Source: Thalassotalea sediminis (lineage in GTDB: Bacteria; Pseudomonadota; Gammaproteobacteria; Enterobacterales; Alteromonadaceae). From it: 64,000 nt of DNA. The notes under the pieces are model-generated. The model saw nothing but the letters and a program-made list of their open reading frames with translations. It was not told the origin of the DNA and searched no databases. Of the stretch, positions 55,603 to 62,981 are shown piece after piece. The stretch covers positions 1,054,001 through 1,118,000 of the forward strand of contig NZ_AP027361.1 of the NCBI RefSeq assembly GCF_030295915.1. Reading direction: 5' to 3'. The position numbers and the translations under genes were made by a program. Position 1 is the stretch's first letter. Each line of letters begins with the position of its first letter.

Positions 55603-55641
55603 ACTAAAAAGCCCTGAAGTTAACGGTCAGGGCTTTTTAGT
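55603..55641 (+). terminator. Terminator after DUF3718 copy 1
   Basis: ACTAAAAAGCCCTGA and TCAGGGCTTTTTAGT form a perfect 15-bp stem with a 9-base loop. Confidence 0.88.
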
Positions 55642-55861
55642 ATCAATATCATCAAATTTAATTGCAATAATTTAACCATGTTAAGCACACGCTAAACTGC
55701 ACAAATTTTTTATTAATTACAAATCGCATTCAGTATCATTTGTAAATAAATTCCTGCTTTTTCTTCACATATGCATCTAAATATGAATAAATGAGAGATA
55801 AGGTAAACATCAATGATTGGTGTCAGTATCTTCTCAACGATTTATACAGAGTTAATACATT

Positions 55862-56713
55862 ATGGATATCGTTTCTGCAATTCGAGACAGACTATCTCAC
55901 TTAAGGCCCGCAGAGCAGCGAGTCGCGAAACTTATATTAAGTGATTTAAGTTACGCTGCGAATGCAACAATAAGTGAATTGGCAAAGAAAGCAAACACGA
56001 GTAATACCAGTATCTCTAGACTTGCAAAGGCTTTAGACTGTAAGAATGTACGTGAATTAAAACTTAAAGTTGCGCAATCAGCGGCTGTTGGTGAACGTTT
56101 TAATAGCAACGAGCAAGTTGAAAAGAAAGAAATTCCAGCGATATACCAAGGGATACATGAGATACTTGCACTCAATGCTGGTTTGATCACGGATGAAAAT
56201 ATTGATCTTGCAAGCCAATTGATAACCGAAGCAGGCCATACACTGATATTGGGTGTAGGTGGTGGTAGCTCAATTATGGCTCAAGAGTGCCATAACCGGT
56301 TGTTTAGGCTTGATCTCAAGAGTAATGCTTATTCCGATCCCATGTTAATGAGAATGACAACTGCAACGGTTGATAAGGGAGACGTAGTTTTGTGTCTTTC
56401 TTTGGGGGGGGTTAGCCCTGACGTACAAAATGCCGCATTAATTGCAAAAGATTATGGCGCTAATATTATTACCATTTGCCCCAGTGGGCCGCTTGCAGAA
56501 TTAGCTGATATCCATTTGCCAATTGAAACACATGAAGGTGACTACATCTTTAAACCAAGTGCATCACGCTATGTAATGTTAGCAGCGATTGATATCTTGG
56601 CTAGTGATTTAGCGGTAAAAAATCAACGAAGATCACGAGAAAAATTACGACGATTGAAAGTACAGTTAGATCAATATCGCGGTTGTGCTGATCGCTTACC
56701 TTTAGGAGATTAG
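55862..56713 (+). CDS. RpiR/MurR-family transcriptional regulator
   Basis: The 283-residue protein has an N-terminal RpiR helix-turn-helix (about residues 1-78, IRDRLSHLRPAEQRVAKLIL, then ATISELAKKANTSNTSISRL) and a C-terminal SIS domain (about residues 120-250, LILGVGGGSSIMAQECHNRLF). SIS domains in this family bind sugar phosphates. The gene holds a run of eight G at 56404-56411 in the SIS region (codons for SLGGV), exceptional in this AT-rich sequence and a possible slippage site. It precedes a TBDR gene by 390 bases, and palindromes in between could be its operators. I do not think it is HexR, because its opening and DNA-binding helix differ. Confidence 0.9.
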   Translation: MDIVSAIRDRLSHLRPAEQRVAKLILSDLSYAANATISELAKKANTSNTSISRLAKALDCKNVRELKLKVAQSAAVGERFNSNEQVEKKEIPAIYQGIHEILALNAGLITDENIDLASQLITEAGHTLILGVGGGSSIMAQECHNRLFRLDLKSNAYSDPMLMRMTTATVDKGDVVLCLSLGGVSPDVQNAALIAKDYGANIITICPSGPLAELADIHLPIETHEGDYIFKPSASRYVMLAAIDILASDLAVKNQRRSREKLRRLKVQLDQYRGCADRLPLGD

Positions 56714-57103
56714 CCTAGATTAAACATTAGTACATTGAATTCACGCTTTTCTACAAGTGGTCGCTTTTGCTAGCCTTTTCGCGGCCTTTTACCTCAACAT
56801 TGTTCAGTTTTAAACCTCATTACTATTCATCATAGAAATACTAAATATTAGTTTAAAAGCATATTTGTTTAATGTGTTGATATTTATTGACTTATTCCTA
56901 AATTGTTACTAAGTAACCTTTAATTTATTTATTTTGTGTTACATTTTTACATTTATTTGTTGAAATTATATACGTTGCATGTTTATTATTAACACGAATG
57001 TTCTTTTTGTTGTGTTATTTTTTAACATTAATGTGCGAATCGACATTTTCACAAAAATAAAACTGTGTGAAAGCAGGGCTAGAGGAAACTTAGGGGGAAG
57101 TAA
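56714..57103. other. Long AT-rich leader between the RpiR gene and the TBDR gene
   Basis: It has no gene. It holds a palindrome GTTACT-A-AGTAAC (56905-56917) and an inverted repeat TTTCACA/TGTGAAA (57047-57072), which ends just before the GAGGAAACTTAGGGGG ribosome-binding region. These are candidate operator and leader structures. Confidence 0.5.
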
Positions 57104-59836
57104 ATGGAATCCGTCAGATTTAAAAAATCATATTTAATAATGTGTTTAGGTATCACGTTTGGTCATTCTAATGCAGTGTATGCTTTTAATGCCGAGACTG
57201 ACAGTGCTCAAGAAGAAAACGTAGAAGTTATTACAGTTAAAGGGGTAAGAGGAAGCATTGTAAGGTCTTTAAATAATAAATATTTAAATAGTAACGTGTC
57301 AGACTCAATTAGTTCAGAAGATCTTGGTAAGTTTCCCGATATGAACTTATCTGAATCTTTACAACGAATTCCTGGTGTTACTATTAATCGAAACCAAAAT
57401 GGTGAAGGTTCACAAATTAATGTTCGTGGTCTTGGGCCTCAATTTACGCGAGTCGAAATTAATGGTATGTCAGCACCCGGTGGTGGTAGCGCAGGAAGAT
57501 TAGGAACGAATGGTGGTGGCCGAGGTTTCAGCTTTGAGCTTTTACCTTCAGAACTTTTTAGCAATGCTACTGTTACAAAATCATCAGACGCCGGCCAAAG
57601 TGAAGGTGGGCTAGCAGGGGTTGTTACACTCGAAACACCTAAACCATTTCAGCATCAAGGCTTAAAGTTTTCCTCGTCACTACAGGGAAATTATAATGAT
57701 AAAACAAACGATATAGATCCAAGAGCTTTTGTAACACTAAGTAATAACATTGATGATAAGTTTGGCTATGCCGTTGCTGTTGCGCATTCTAAAGGTGACT
57801 TTAGAACTGATGGTGCGGAAAATGGTGTTTGGCGTCCATTATCGGTCATCGATCCTAGTGTTGATGCTGATTCAGCTTTAGGGTCTGCACTGGTTGCTAA
57901 TGGCACAAGGTTATATTCATTTATTGAAGAGCGTGATAATACCGCAGCAACGTTAGCTCTACAGTATAGTCCATCACAATCATTAGAATTTACCTTTAAC
58001 AGTATCTACGCCGAACTCAGTAATCATAAAGCTGCACACCGTAACGATATTCCTTTAGAACATCTCGGTGTACAAGCACTAAGAGACAGTTTAGTCATTG
58101 AAAATGGCGTTATTGTTGCGGGGAGCTTTGACAATGTTCAACATAGGGTTGGCCCGCGTATTACGGATATTGATGATAAATTTTTCCAATCGTCATTGTC
58201 GGCCAAATGGATGCCAAACGATAACTGGGAAATAACGCCTTATATTGGTATTTCGAATCGAGAAGCGAAAAGAAAGCAATCTTTACTTTCTTTTAAATTA
58301 AATAATGAAACAGGCGCAAATGTGCCAGGGATTCTTTCATATAATGTGCGCGGTGATTATGTTGACTTTAATAGTACACTAACTGACTTTTCATCAAATC
58401 CAGAAGACTTCTCTTTGAATGTTCTTATTTTCCGACCCAGTGTTGATGATGCAGAAGAAGTGACGTCAAAAGTTGATTTTACTCGATACTTTGATCATGA
58501 GTACTTAAGCCGTGTTGATTTTGGCTTTAGATATTCAATACAAGAGAAAAATGTTGTCGAGCAAGATTATCGTATTGGTCGTGACGCTGGTTGGAACCCT
58601 AATCTTGGCCCAAGCCTTAAAGATTCGATGATTATGCTTGATTACGATGTAGATGGTGCAGATCCAAGCTTTACTAACAAAATGTTTTCAGTAGATCCTA
58701 ATGGATATCAGGATGTTTGGTTTGTTAACGGTGAGGTTTCACCAACGGGTCAGTCATTAATTCCAGGTACATCTGTACAAAATCGAGCAAGTTCCGCTGC
58801 ACTTAATTCTTATAATGTTGAAGAGAAAATATTAAATGCATACGTTAAGGTAGATTTTGATTGGGACGATATTACTGCCAATGTTGGCGTTAGGTATGTA
58901 AAAACAGATCAAGATATTGATGGTTTTACCACTGCATTGGGTGGAATTGACGCCATTTCTTTTGCTAGTGATTACACTGAGCTATTGCCGAGTGCTAGCC
59001 TACGTTATGAATTATCTCCAGAGTTATTAGTAAGAGCGGCTTACTCAAAAACACTAACGCGACCAAACCTGCCAGATCTTGCACCTTCTGAGCGTATTTT
59101 TGCACCAGATGTTAACTCTGCTACAGGACAGCGCGGAAACCCTGATTTAAAGCCGTTTACTTCAGATAACCTTGATTTAAGTATCGAATGGTACTTTGGT
59201 GATGAAGCGCTACTTGCTGCTAATGTCTTTAGAAAAGATCTCGATGGACTTATAGATACCACAACATTTACGGCTAATCGTGATTTTGTGACGCAGTTAA
59301 GCCCAGAGATCTTTAATGGTGATGTGTTCTTTACACAGCCGTCAAATGGCGCATCAGCCTCAATTAAAGGGTTCGAACTTTCATATCAACAGCCTTTTAG
59401 TTTTGCACCAGAGGGGGTATTACAAAATTTTGGTTTCTTAGCGAACTACACTAAAACCTCAAGTGATGCTGATTTTGGTATCGAAAATGATGTTCGAAGC
59501 ACTGGGCTGCCTGGTTTATCGCCAACAAGTTTTAATGCTTCATTATATTATGATGATGGCACATTAGATGCCAAGATATCTTATGCTTGGCGAGAGCGTT
59601 ATTTGGCGCAAACATCAGATGACTTTGGAGAGCCGCGCTTTATTGATGATTACGGTCAATTAGATTTATCTGCTAATTATAGTGTTAATGAAAACTTGCA
59701 GATACAATTGCAGGTGTTGAATTTAGCGGATGAAAATATTATTGCGAAAACGTTTGTCCATAAAACGGGGTATTTACCTTATGGTGTTACGGATCTCAAT
59801 AGAAGAGTGTTACTAGGTGTGCGTTATTCATTTTAA
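57104..59836 (+). CDS. TonB-dependent receptor, TIGR01782-like
   Basis: The 910-residue outer-membrane protein has a signal peptide (about residues 1-28, cleavage after VYA) and then a TonB box-like VEVITVKG. The plug contains DLGKFPDMNLSESLQRIPGV, NVRGLGPQFTRVEINGM, and an unusual Gly-rich stretch GGGSAGRLGTNGGGRGF. The barrel ends RRVLLGVRYSF. This motif set marks the TonB-Xanthomonas-Caulobacter group, many of which import carbohydrates or peptides. It lies after an RpiR-family regulator, so a sugar-related ligand is plausible but unproven. The ribosome-binding site AGGGGG is strong. Confidence 0.95.
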   Translation: MESVRFKKSYLIMCLGITFGHSNAVYAFNAETDSAQEENVEVITVKGVRGSIVRSLNNKYLNSNVSDSISSEDLGKFPDMNLSESLQRIPGVTINRNQNGEGSQINVRGLGPQFTRVEINGMSAPGGGSAGRLGTNGGGRGFSFELLPSELFSNATVTKSSDAGQSEGGLAGVVTLETPKPFQHQGLKFSSSLQGNYNDKTNDIDPRAFVTLSNNIDDKFGYAVAVAHSKGDFRTDGAENGVWRPLSVIDPSVDADSALGSALVANGTRLYSFIEERDNTAATLALQYSPSQSLEFTFNSIYAELSNHKAAHRNDIPLEHLGVQALRDSLVIENGVIVAGSFDNVQHRVGPRITDIDDKFFQSSLSAKWMPNDNWEITPYIGISNREAKRKQSLLSFKLNNETGANVPGILSYNVRGDYVDFNSTLTDFSSNPEDFSLNVLIFRPSVDDAEEVTSKVDFTRYFDHEYLSRVDFGFRYSIQEKNVVEQDYRIGRDAGWNPNLGPSLKDSMIMLDYDVDGADPSFTNKMFSVDPNGYQDVWFVNGEVSPTGQSLIPGTSVQNRASSAALNSYNVEEKILNAYVKVDFDWDDITANVGVRYVKTDQDIDGFTTALGGIDAISFASDYTELLPSASLRYELSPELLVRAAYSKTLTRPNLPDLAPSERIFAPDVNSATGQRGNPDLKPFTSDNLDLSIEWYFGDEALLAANVFRKDLDGLIDTTTFTANRDFVTQLSPEIFNGDVFFTQPSNGASASIKGFELSYQQPFSFAPEGVLQNFGFLANYTKTSSDADFGIENDVRSTGLPGLSPTSFNASLYYDDGTLDAKISYAWRERYLAQTSDDFGEPRFIDDYGQLDLSANYSVNENLQIQLQVLNLADENIIAKTFVHKTGYLPYGVTDLNRRVLLGVRYSF

Positions 59837-59858
59837 TCATTAGCGTTAGCTGTAACAA

Positions 59859-59888
59859 AAAAAAGGAGCGTTTTAACGCTCCTTTTTT
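59859..59888 (+). terminator. Terminator of the TBDR gene
   Basis: AAAAAAGGAGCGTT-TT-AACGCTCCTTTTTT is a perfect 14-bp stem. Confidence 0.88.
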
Positions 59889-60195
59889 AATGAATGTATT
59901 TTAGCCTTGTGAGTTAAATAACAGACCTCTCTTTTATGCCAATAATGAGTAGGTTCATATCTTTATCTTTCTCCATTAATAATGCTGTATTTAACTCACT
60001 GACATAGTGGGATCCGAGTCAATAATTTACCTTTCTGAAGTAAAGAACTTATTAAATAGACTAATAATTGCTATTAAGTTGTATATACGCATGTAAATAT
60101 ATTACTTTTATGTAATATATTTACCTAATATCTGGGGTTTTTTAAGTTTAATTAGTTATTAATTGCTGTTTCTGTAATTTAATTACATAAATTAC
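59889..60195. other. AT-rich intergenic region
   Basis: No gene, tRNA or long repeat was found. It is strongly AT-rich towards the promoter of the second DUF3718 gene. Confidence 0.5.
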
Positions 60196-60223
60196 TTGAA
60201 AAAGGAAAATTAATTAGTATAAT
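60196..60223 (+). promoter_or_regulatory. Promoter of the second DUF3718 gene
   Basis: TTGAAA (60196-60201) and TATAAT (60218-60223) with a 16-base spacer, 52 bases before the ATG. Confidence 0.6.
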
Positions 60224-60275
60224 TACTCTAGTTATTTTAATCGACACCCCCCAACAACTGTTTACTGGAGTAGTT

Positions 60276-60707
60276 ATGAAAAAGTTAGTTTTAGGTTTCT
60301 CTTTATTGTTGACTGCAACTGCGGCAAATGCCATTAGTGATAATGCAAAGTTTGTTGGTGTTGACAAGTCACTTGAAACATCGTTATGTGTAACGGCCGT
60401 TACTAAAGGTTTTTCGGCTGCATACCAAGAAGCCCTGACTGTTAGTAAGACATATGCTCAAACATTACATATGAACTCTTGTAATGGTGTTTCTATTAAA
60501 CAGTTTGCGTCACCTGCAATTAACACGGTTAAAACGAAGGTAGTTAAAATAGTACCTGCTGATCAGTCTGCCGAGTCAAAGCTTTGTGTCTTAGCAGCAC
60601 AAGAAGGCTATAAAGCGTTATTGAAAAAACACAATAAAGCACTAGAACGTATCGTTTGTAATGGTAAAGAAATTAAATCTTTTGCAAAGCAAAGAGCAGG
60701 TATCTAA
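60276..60707 (+). CDS. Secreted DUF3718 protein, copy 2
   Basis: The 143-residue paralogue of the protein at 55146-55580 shares its layout: signal peptide (MKKLVLGFSLLLTATAANA), then ISDNAKF, and two repeats each with Leu-Cys and a CNGxxIxxFA block. The start region GGAGTAGTTATGAAAAA is identical in both genes. Function unknown, probably periplasmic. The two copies flank the RpiR-TBDR pair, so they may have arisen by duplication and may act together with the receptor. Confidence 0.85.
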   Translation: MKKLVLGFSLLLTATAANAISDNAKFVGVDKSLETSLCVTAVTKGFSAAYQEALTVSKTYAQTLHMNSCNGVSIKQFASPAINTVKTKVVKIVPADQSAESKLCVLAAQEGYKALLKKHNKALERIVCNGKEIKSFAKQRAGI

Positions 60708-60737
60708 GTTTCCCCAACGTTGTTATACACGTTTTTT

Positions 60738-60766
60738 AGCCACGCTTTCTGCGTGGCTTTTTTTTG
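60738..60766 (+). terminator. Terminator after DUF3718 copy 2
   Basis: AGCCACGC-TTTCT-GCGTGGCT followed by seven T. Confidence 0.88.
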
Positions 60767-61061
60767 TCTGCTGTTTTTCTATTGTTGTCGTTAAATTGTA
60801 ATGTTTTGAATTAGGTCGCATACAGCTCGGTAATGCTTAGCACGGATATGTTGTACTATGGCATCTGGCAGTCTTTTGTCATACTGGTTTCAATCAAATT
60901 AAACGTCTTTTCACGAGTATTTACAGTAATAAAACTAACGCATGTAACTTTCATTGATATGCGCTTAGTTTGTTTACAATAATTCAACTAAACCTTGCGC
61001 TTCTTAAGACTAAGCAAACTTCCTGAACGTAATTTATCGCTAATATTATGTCGTCGCTTAA
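60767..61061. other. Non-coding stretch before an orphan hairpin
   Basis: No gene of convincing length was seen. A terminator-like hairpin at its right end suggests that a small RNA could be encoded here, but I could not choose a promoter. Confidence 0.35.
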
Positions 61062-61106
61062 AGCAATCAGAGTAATGCTTTTACTCTGATTGCTAGCAAT
61101 ATTTTT
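61062..61106 (+). terminator. Orphan 14-bp hairpin, terminator-like
   Basis: AGCAATCAGAGTAA-TGCTT-TTACTCTGATTGCT (61062-61094) is perfect and is followed by AGCAATATTTTT. No gene ends just upstream. Confidence 0.55.
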
Positions 61107-61113
61107 CGATATG

Positions 61114-61131
61114 TTGTCATCTCTTTGTCAT
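61114..61131 (+). promoter_or_regulatory. PHO-box-like site upstream of the lipoprotein gene
   Basis: TTGTCAT-CTCT-TTGTCAT is two 7-base direct repeats with an 11-base period, the arrangement of PhoB sites (CTGTCAT repeats). A further CTGTCAT lies at 61169-61175. The site is 173 bases before the ATG, so control by phosphate starvation is possible. Confidence 0.5.
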
Positions 61132-61303
61132 TTTTGCGAAACAAAAAGTACATATTTCTAAAACAATTCTGTCATTTTTCATCCGTAGGATAACGCTCAA
61201 CTTTAATCAAGCTGATTAAGTGAAGTTTTCGTGACAGGACGTTGTGAGAGCTTCGCTTAGTCAGTTTGAACAATTTACAATAATATTCTTCGGAGTTAAC
61301 GAA

Positions 61304-62905
61304 ATGCAATTGAAATCATTATTTAAAGTCAGTGCGGTTGCTTGTGCATTAGCATTAGTTGGTTGTGGCGGCGATATCAAAATCAATCCTACAGTAAACG
61401 ACAACAGCACTACTACAGATAATAGTGTTAATAATTCAAACAATACAAGCAACTCTGGCCAGCAAGACGCAGTAGAGTGTGCAAGCTACGAGTCTGACGC
61501 AGGTACCGTTGAAGGTACATTTGATGGCAAAGATTGTTTATATAACGATTCTTTTGCAAGTAAAAATATTTCTATTACATCAAACCTAACGTTTGAAGAA
61601 TTACCTGATGGCGGTGTTCACGTATTTGAAGATGCTTTACAAATAGGTGAAGACGGGCGCACAGACGATGGTTTTACAGTGCCAACTAACGGTCCAACAA
61701 TGACGGTTAAGCCAGGTGCGACTTTAGCGTTTAAATCAGGTGAAGCGATTATTCGTATTGCACGTGGTGCAAAAATTCAAGCAGTTGGTACGGCAGACAA
61801 GCCAATTACATTTACTTCCGCTTTCGCATACGACCGTCATGATCTTGAAGGTAAAGGTGCACAGTATGCTGACTGGGGTGGCATTATCATCAATGGTAAC
61901 GGTTTAACGAACCAATGTACTAACGCTCAACGTGCTGCAGATACCTGTAATGTTGCTTCTGAAGGTATTACAAGTTACTTCGGTGGTAACGATAACACTG
62001 ATGGTAGCGGTAACATCAAATGGGCTAAAATTTGGTACGCGGGGTCAGGTCCTCGAGTAGGTGGAGAAGGTGATGACTTAAACTCGTTAACATTAAATGC
62101 AGTTGGCTCTGGCTCTTCATTTGACTACATTCACATTCACCAAGGTTACGATGATGGTATCGAATTCTTCGGTGGTGCAGCGAATATTAAACATATTGTT
62201 GTAACAGATACGCAAGATGATGCAATCGATATTGATGCTGGCTGGCAAGGTAATGCGCAATTCTTATTCGTCAAGCACGGTACGGTAACAACGCGTGACG
62301 GCGCAATTGCTTACATGGGTAATAATGGCTTTGAAACAGATGGCGAGAAAAACGGCGGCGCGGATTATGATGAAGCTCCTGCTTCTTTCCCAACAATCGC
62401 CAATGTCACGGTAATTACAACTGATGGTGAGTCTGTAAGAGATGAAGATCCTTCTCAAGCACACAAGTTTGACGACGCTATTAAGACAAATTACTACAAT
62501 GTTTTAGCTGTTAAAACAGATGCGACAAACGGTACTAGTTGTATAGAGTTCAAATCTGATGGTTTAAAAAATGCTGCTGAGATCTCGTTCCAAAACTCTG
62601 TGCTAGCGTGTGCTGGAGAGTTCAAAGATGCGACACAAATGCCGGCTGGAATGTCAGTAGAAGCATGGTACGAGAACGGTGGCGTAAATGAGCGTGTTGG
62701 TGGCAATGCAGATGTGCTTGCTGAAAATGGCTTTGCAACAAACACGAGCTCAGCTGACGTTACCATAGCTGCAAATGACTTATCAGGCTTAGATACAAGC
62801 TTTTTCGATACAGTTAATTACATTGGTGCTGTCTCAGACCAAGATACAAGTTCAGCATGGTATAAGTGGGTTGAAGCGGCAGTAACTGCAGCTGATAACG
62901 ATTAA
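61304..62905 (+). CDS. Secreted lipoprotein with beta-helix-like domain
   Basis: The ATG at 61304 follows CGGAG and gives a lipoprotein signal with lipobox LVGC (Cys21); the frame is open upstream to 61244. The 533-residue product has an Asn/Ser/Thr-rich linker (about residues 25-55), then a region rich in Gly, Asp and hydrophobic repeats (KPGATLAFKSGEAIIRIARG, DWGGIIINGNG, HIHQGYDDGIEFFGGAANIK) that resembles a right-handed parallel beta-helix. Many Asp residues suggest calcium binding. No catalytic motif was recognised. A TBDR gene follows 76 bases later, separated by a hairpin. It could be a surface partner that captures a ligand for that receptor. Confidence 0.8.
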   Translation: MQLKSLFKVSAVACALALVGCGGDIKINPTVNDNSTTTDNSVNNSNNTSNSGQQDAVECASYESDAGTVEGTFDGKDCLYNDSFASKNISITSNLTFEELPDGGVHVFEDALQIGEDGRTDDGFTVPTNGPTMTVKPGATLAFKSGEAIIRIARGAKIQAVGTADKPITFTSAFAYDRHDLEGKGAQYADWGGIIINGNGLTNQCTNAQRAADTCNVASEGITSYFGGNDNTDGSGNIKWAKIWYAGSGPRVGGEGDDLNSLTLNAVGSGSSFDYIHIHQGYDDGIEFFGGAANIKHIVVTDTQDDAIDIDAGWQGNAQFLFVKHGTVTTRDGAIAYMGNNGFETDGEKNGGADYDEAPASFPTIANVTVITTDGESVRDEDPSQAHKFDDAIKTNYYNVLAVKTDATNGTSCIEFKSDGLKNAAEISFQNSVLACAGEFKDATQMPAGMSVEAWYENGGVNERVGGNADVLAENGFATNTSSADVTIAANDLSGLDTSFFDTVNYIGAVSDQDTSSAWYKWVEAAVTAADND

Positions 62906-62925
62906 TCACTGATACCACATCAATT

Positions 62926-62956
62926 AGGCGCCAATCATCCACGTGGCGCCTTTTTA
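62926..62956 (+). terminator. Hairpin (attenuator-like) between lipoprotein and TBDR genes
   Basis: AGGCGCCA-ATCATCCACG-TGGCGCCT followed by TTTTT. It could terminate or reduce read-through into the TBDR gene, keeping the receptor less abundant than the lipoprotein. Confidence 0.75.
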
Positions 62957-62981
62957 TTGAAGACTGAATTAGGAACGAAAA

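Noticed and set aside
55862..56713. HexR assignment for the RpiR-family regulator
   Set aside because: The opening and DNA-binding helix differ from HexR, and no central carbon genes (zwf, edd, pgl) are adjacent.
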